This document shows, piece after piece, positions 62,201 through 64,000 of a stretch of 64,000 nt of DNA. The stretch's first letter is position 1, and every line of letters begins with the position of its first letter. The position numbers were made by a program, and so were the translations under genes. This stretch comes from Novosphingobium silvae (GTDB lineage Bacteria; Pseudomonadota; Alphaproteobacteria; Sphingomonadales; Sphingomonadaceae), in NCBI RefSeq assembly GCF_009856825.1, contig NZ_WVTD01000003.1:62001-126000 (forward strand), given 5' to 3'. The notes below the pieces were generated by a model that was not told where the DNA came from, did no database searches, and saw only the letters and a program-made list of their open reading frames with translations.

Positions 62201-62889
62201 GCGTTCTCGTAATCGGCATAGTAGCGCGCGGCGTCGGCGGCGGTGGTCGCCGCCTCGCCCAGCATGTCGTAGCTGTAGCGGAAACCCTGCGCCTCCAGCT
62301 CGCGGGCGCGCTTCACCGCTTCCTCTATGGTCTCGCCCGTCACGAACTGCTCGCCCATCATTCGCATCGCAAGATCGACGCCGCGGCGGATCACTGGCTC
62401 GCCAGCCCGTGCGACAAGGCGGGTGAGCGCGGCGCCAAGGCCCCTGTCGTCGACCGAGCCCACCAGCTTGCCGGTGACGACGAGCCCCCAGGTGGCGGCA
62501 TTGACGAAGAGCGACTTGCCCCCGCCCAGATGACCGCTCCAGTCCCCGTCGGCGATCTTGTCGCGGATCAGGGCGTCGCGCGTGGCATGATCGGGAATGC
62601 GCAGCAGCGCTTCGGCCAGGCACATGAGCGCCACGCCTTCCTGGCTGGAAAGCGCATATTCCTGCACCAGTCCCTCGACGCCGGTGCCCTTGTGATTGGC
62701 GCGCAGCGTGGTGACAAGGTGCGTCGCGGTCGCGCGCACGGCGGTGCGCATGTCGTCGGGCAGCGCGGCGGCGTCAAGCAGCGGTGCGAGACACTGCTCC
62801 TCGTCGCGGCGGCGGGCCTGCGCGATCGCGCGGCGCAGCGGAGAGAGGTCACGGACGGCGGGGGCGAAATCGGCGAAGGGATTGGTCAT
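59290..62889 (-). CDS. putA: bifunctional proline dehydrogenase/P5C dehydrogenase
   Basis: This 1199-residue enzyme oxidises proline to glutamate in two steps. The proline dehydrogenase domain (about 150-480) shows the barrel motifs [17 protein letters not shown] and [22 protein letters not shown]. The P5C dehydrogenase domain (about 560-1020) has Cys in [10 protein letters not shown] and Glu in [13 protein letters not shown]-terminal extension follows. The N-terminus lacks the ribbon-helix-helix repressor domain seen in enteric PutA, so control depends on other factors, presumably the divergent Lrp-type gene. Confidence 0.95.
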   Translation of the reverse strand: MTNPFADFAPAVRDLSPLRRAIAQARRRDEEQCLAPLLDAAALPDDMRTAVRATATHLVTTLRANHKGTGVEGLVQEYALSSQEGVALMCLAEALLRIPDHATRDALIRDKIADGDWSGHLGGGKSLFVNAATWGLVVTGKLVGSVDDRGLGAALTRLVARAGEPVIRRGVDLAMRMMGEQFVTGETIEEAVKRARELEAQGFRYSYDMLGEAATTAADAARYYADYENAIHAIGKAAGGKGIYASPGISIKLSALHPRYVRAQAGRVMGELLPDVKRLAVLAKRYDIGFNIDAEEADRLELSLDLLESLATDPELRGWDGLGFVIQAYGKRCPFVIDWIVDLARRAGRRIMVRLVKGAYWDAEIKRAQVEGLADFPVYTRKIHTDVAYIACAKKLLAAPHEVFPQFATHNAQTLATIYHLAGPDFSQRQYEFQCLHGMGEALYSQVVGTEKLDRPCRIYAPVGTHETLLAYLVRRLLENGANSSFVNRIADPAVPVSDMVADPVEVVRAMPWPGARHDLIAAPAELFPDRRNSEGLDLTDEIALAGLAEGLEASARVDWSARADGAEGEARAVRNPADHRDIVGTVTELAPAEAAAAVARAARSDWAQVPVQARAAVLEKAADLMQARMIPLMGLAIREAGKSAANAVAEVREAIDFLRYYAEEARRTFGPEQIAVGPVVCISPWNFPLAIFTGQVCAALVAGNPVLAKPAEETPLIAAEAVRILHEAGVPAHALQLMPGAGELGAALVAAPETAAVMFTGSTEVARLIQRQLATRLSPEGRPIPFIAETGGQNAMIVDSSALAEQVVADVIASAFDSAGQRCSALRVLCLQEDVAERTLAMLKGALAQLTVGNPERLSVDIGPVITAEAKQGIERHVEAMRAKGCRVEQVALDQGTQQGTFVAPTIIEVASIRDLGREVFGPVLHVLRFRRSELAQLVTDINATGYGLTFGLHTRLDDTVAKVTVGVRAGNLYVNRNTIGAVVGVQPFGGRGLSGTGPKAGGPLYLGRLVSHAPQVLPRGGTAPGVLATYIEWLDARGDAGVARLARELGATTGLGFEMLLPGPVGETNRYALHSRGRVLLKPATREGLLGQIAAVLASGNTAKVDGADLPLDLPRSVAEALRGPDDEPFAACLVEGDAAAVRAACEHVAGLAGPIVPVHRWDAQKAGPACTRLLEEVSVSINTTAAGGNASLMMIG

Positions 62890-63086
62890 GTGCGTGCATC
62901 CTGCCAGATGTCATCCGGAACGAAGGCTCGCCGCCCCCGCGTGGAGAACCTGACCTGTTCCTATGCGAAACGCCGAAGGGACAAGCGAGGTCCCGCTTTC
63001 GCAGGGACGACGAGACATTCAAGGGACACACCGCAGCTATCAGATTCCTTCTTGCCGATCCGACTTTTCAAAGGCATCTGACAGCG

Positions 63087-63103
63087 CGATTTGACTTAAA
63101 TCG
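63087..63103. promoter_or_regulatory. palindrome upstream of putR, possible Lrp-type site
   Basis: CGATTTGACTTAAATCG has 6-bp arms around a 5-bp centre and ends 22 bp before the regulator ATG. It lies in the 236-bp divergent region between putA and its likely regulator. AT-rich palindromes of this size are common for Lrp-family sites. Confidence 0.42.
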
Positions 63104-63125
63104 ACCTATCAGGCGGACCGATCGG

Positions 63126-63596
63126 ATGAACAAGCCCGGCAAGCCGGTCGAACTGGATGGACTGGACCGCAAGATCATTGCGGTCCTGCGCGTCGACGGG
63201 CGGATCACCGTGACCGACCTTGCCAAGGCGGTGGGCATGTCGAAGACACCGTGCCAGGTCCGCCTGCGACGGCTGATGGAAAGCGGAGTGATCCGCGGCT
63301 TTCGCGCAGTCGTCGATCCGGCCAGCCTCGGCCTCGACCATGTCGCCTTCGCGGAAGTGAAGCTGTCGAATACGCGCGAGGCGGCGCTTACGGAATTCAA
63401 CCGCGCGGTCGCGCGAATTCCCGAGGTGGAGGAATGCCATATGCTGGCCAGCAGCTTCGACTACCTGCTCAAGGTCCGCACCGCCGATATTCGCCGCTAT
63501 CGAGAGGTCCTGGGAGAGAAAATCTCCAGCTTGCCGCACGTCTCCAGCACTTCCACCTTCGTCGCGATGGAGACGGTGAAAGACGCGAACAGCTGA
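63126..63596 (+). CDS. putR: Lrp/AsnC-family regulator of proline use (PutR-like)
   Basis: This 156-residue protein has an AsnC-type HTH (LDRKIIAVLRVDGRITVTDLAKAVGMSKT) and a C-terminal RAM domain (ECHMLASSFDYLLKVRTADI). Divergent placement from putA matches PutR, which activates putA in response to proline in alphaproteobacteria. Start at ATG 63126. Confidence 0.88.
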   Translation: MNKPGKPVELDGLDRKIIAVLRVDGRITVTDLAKAVGMSKTPCQVRLRRLMESGVIRGFRAVVDPASLGLDHVAFAEVKLSNTREAALTEFNRAVARIPEVEECHMLASSFDYLLKVRTADIRRYREVLGEKISSLPHVSSTSTFVAMETVKDANS

Positions 63597-63661
63597 CCGC
63601 CAGCGCGACTTGCGCAAGTGCAGAGTGGAGCGCCATCCCGGCGCGGCCGAACGCCGGCCTG

Positions 63662-64000
63662 CTATGCACGCTCTCCAAAGACTTTCGCCGAGCCGAACAT
63701 CCCCATCTTGCACTTGCCGGAAAAGTGGGCGCCATCGAAGCGAAGGTCATACTTCAGCGTGATCTTCATGGGCTTTTCCACCTTCATCTCGAACTTCAGC
63801 CGATCGCCGGAAAGCGTGCCGCCAGCGAAGTCCTGTCGACCTTCGGGCGCCTCTAGATAGCCTGAGACCGCCTCTCCGACGGTATCGAAGTGTGCGACCA
63901 TTGCCTGCGGGCCCATCGGCGTCTTGAGCACCATGTTCCAATCGCCATCGATCCCGGCCGCCTGCCCCGGTTCTGCCGAGGGCGGAGCGGCAGCCTCGTC
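63662..64000 (-). CDS. partial protein of unknown function (start outside window)
   Basis: The frame is open to the right edge. The visible 112 residues run from DEAAAPPSAEPGQAAGIDGD through GDWNM and a beta-rich domain (FAGGTLSGDRLKFEMKV, then KYDLRFDGAHFSGKC). This looks like a small lipocalin-like or barrel fold found in secreted proteins. The N-terminus, and any signal peptide, lies beyond the window. Confidence 0.55.
   Translation of the reverse strand, partial: DEAAAPPSAEPGQAAGIDGDWNMVLKTPMGPQAMVAHFDTVGEAVSGYLEAPEGRQDFAGGTLSGDRLKFEMKVEKPMKITLKYDLRFDGAHFSGKCKMGMFGSAKVFGERA

Noticed and set aside
61150..63081. 643-codon plus-strand frame opposite putA
   Set aside because: Mirror of putA codon structure; no start signal, and it runs through the putA promoter region.

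Overview
The window is high-GC DNA from an alphaproteobacterium, most likely a sphingomonad (Novosphingobium/Sphingobium type). The evidence is the conserved neighbourhoods (polyprenyl synthase, chorismate mutase, COQ9, DUF1134/EipA, PutA with an Lrp-type regulator), GTG/TTG starts and ATGA/GTGA-coupled operons. The genus is an inference from gene content, not a database result.

Left chromosomal arm (1-18.1 kb): housekeeping genes. These are a c-di-GMP phosphodiesterase running off the left edge, a TonB-like envelope protein, octaprenyl-type diphosphate synthase, chorismate mutase, a PepSY protein with a two-component system, an ABC-F ATPase, an XRE regulator with a glycosyltransferase, COQ9 with an ankyrin protein, a Sco1 copper chaperone run leading to a metallopeptidase, ribD-ribE, an aromatic aminotransferase and EipA. 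The arm ends at tRNA-Ser(GCU).

Mobile region (18.1-44.7 kb): two integrative elements sit in tandem in the 3' end of tRNA-Ser. Three copies of the same 14-bp core mark the boundaries (18109, 25092, 44717). Element 1 (about 7 kb, all genes on the minus strand) has an integrase, an AlpA-like regulator, a primase-polymerase/helicase, a 25-bp inverted repeat around an AT-rich core that looks like a replication origin, and small genes including a Nu1-like DNA-binding protein and a DUF5681 protein. It has no capsid or tail genes and resembles a phage satellite. Element 2 (about 19.6 kb) is a defective prophage. It has an integrase, an accessory zone (HIRAN protein, DUF433/DUF5615 and HigBA toxin-antitoxin pairs, a SprT-like metalloprotease), a lysis cassette with a nested spanin pair and a broken endolysin, an Ala-rich tail protein, a CI/Cro-type switch, a chain of translationally coupled unknown genes with a ParB-like protein, and a Rha/KilAC-type regulator. 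Terminase, portal, capsid and most tail genes are missing. Five copies of a 19-bp palindrome link the SprT-like gene, higB and higA.

Right chromosomal arm (44.7-64 kb): a hairpin directly after the last core copy is probably the original tRNA terminator. It is followed by a small conserved protein, a dimethylargininase-like enzyme, a dienelactone hydrolase-like protein, a Gly-Thr repeat secreted protein, a methyltransferase, a GH13 glucosidase with a GT4 glycosyltransferase, and a respiratory operon. That operon joins a YdeP-type molybdopterin oxidoreductase to a cytochrome c and a complete caa3/coxMNOP-like oxidase whose subunit I lacks the usual D- and K-channel residues. Bifunctional PutA, its divergent Lrp-type regulator and a partial gene at the right edge close the window.
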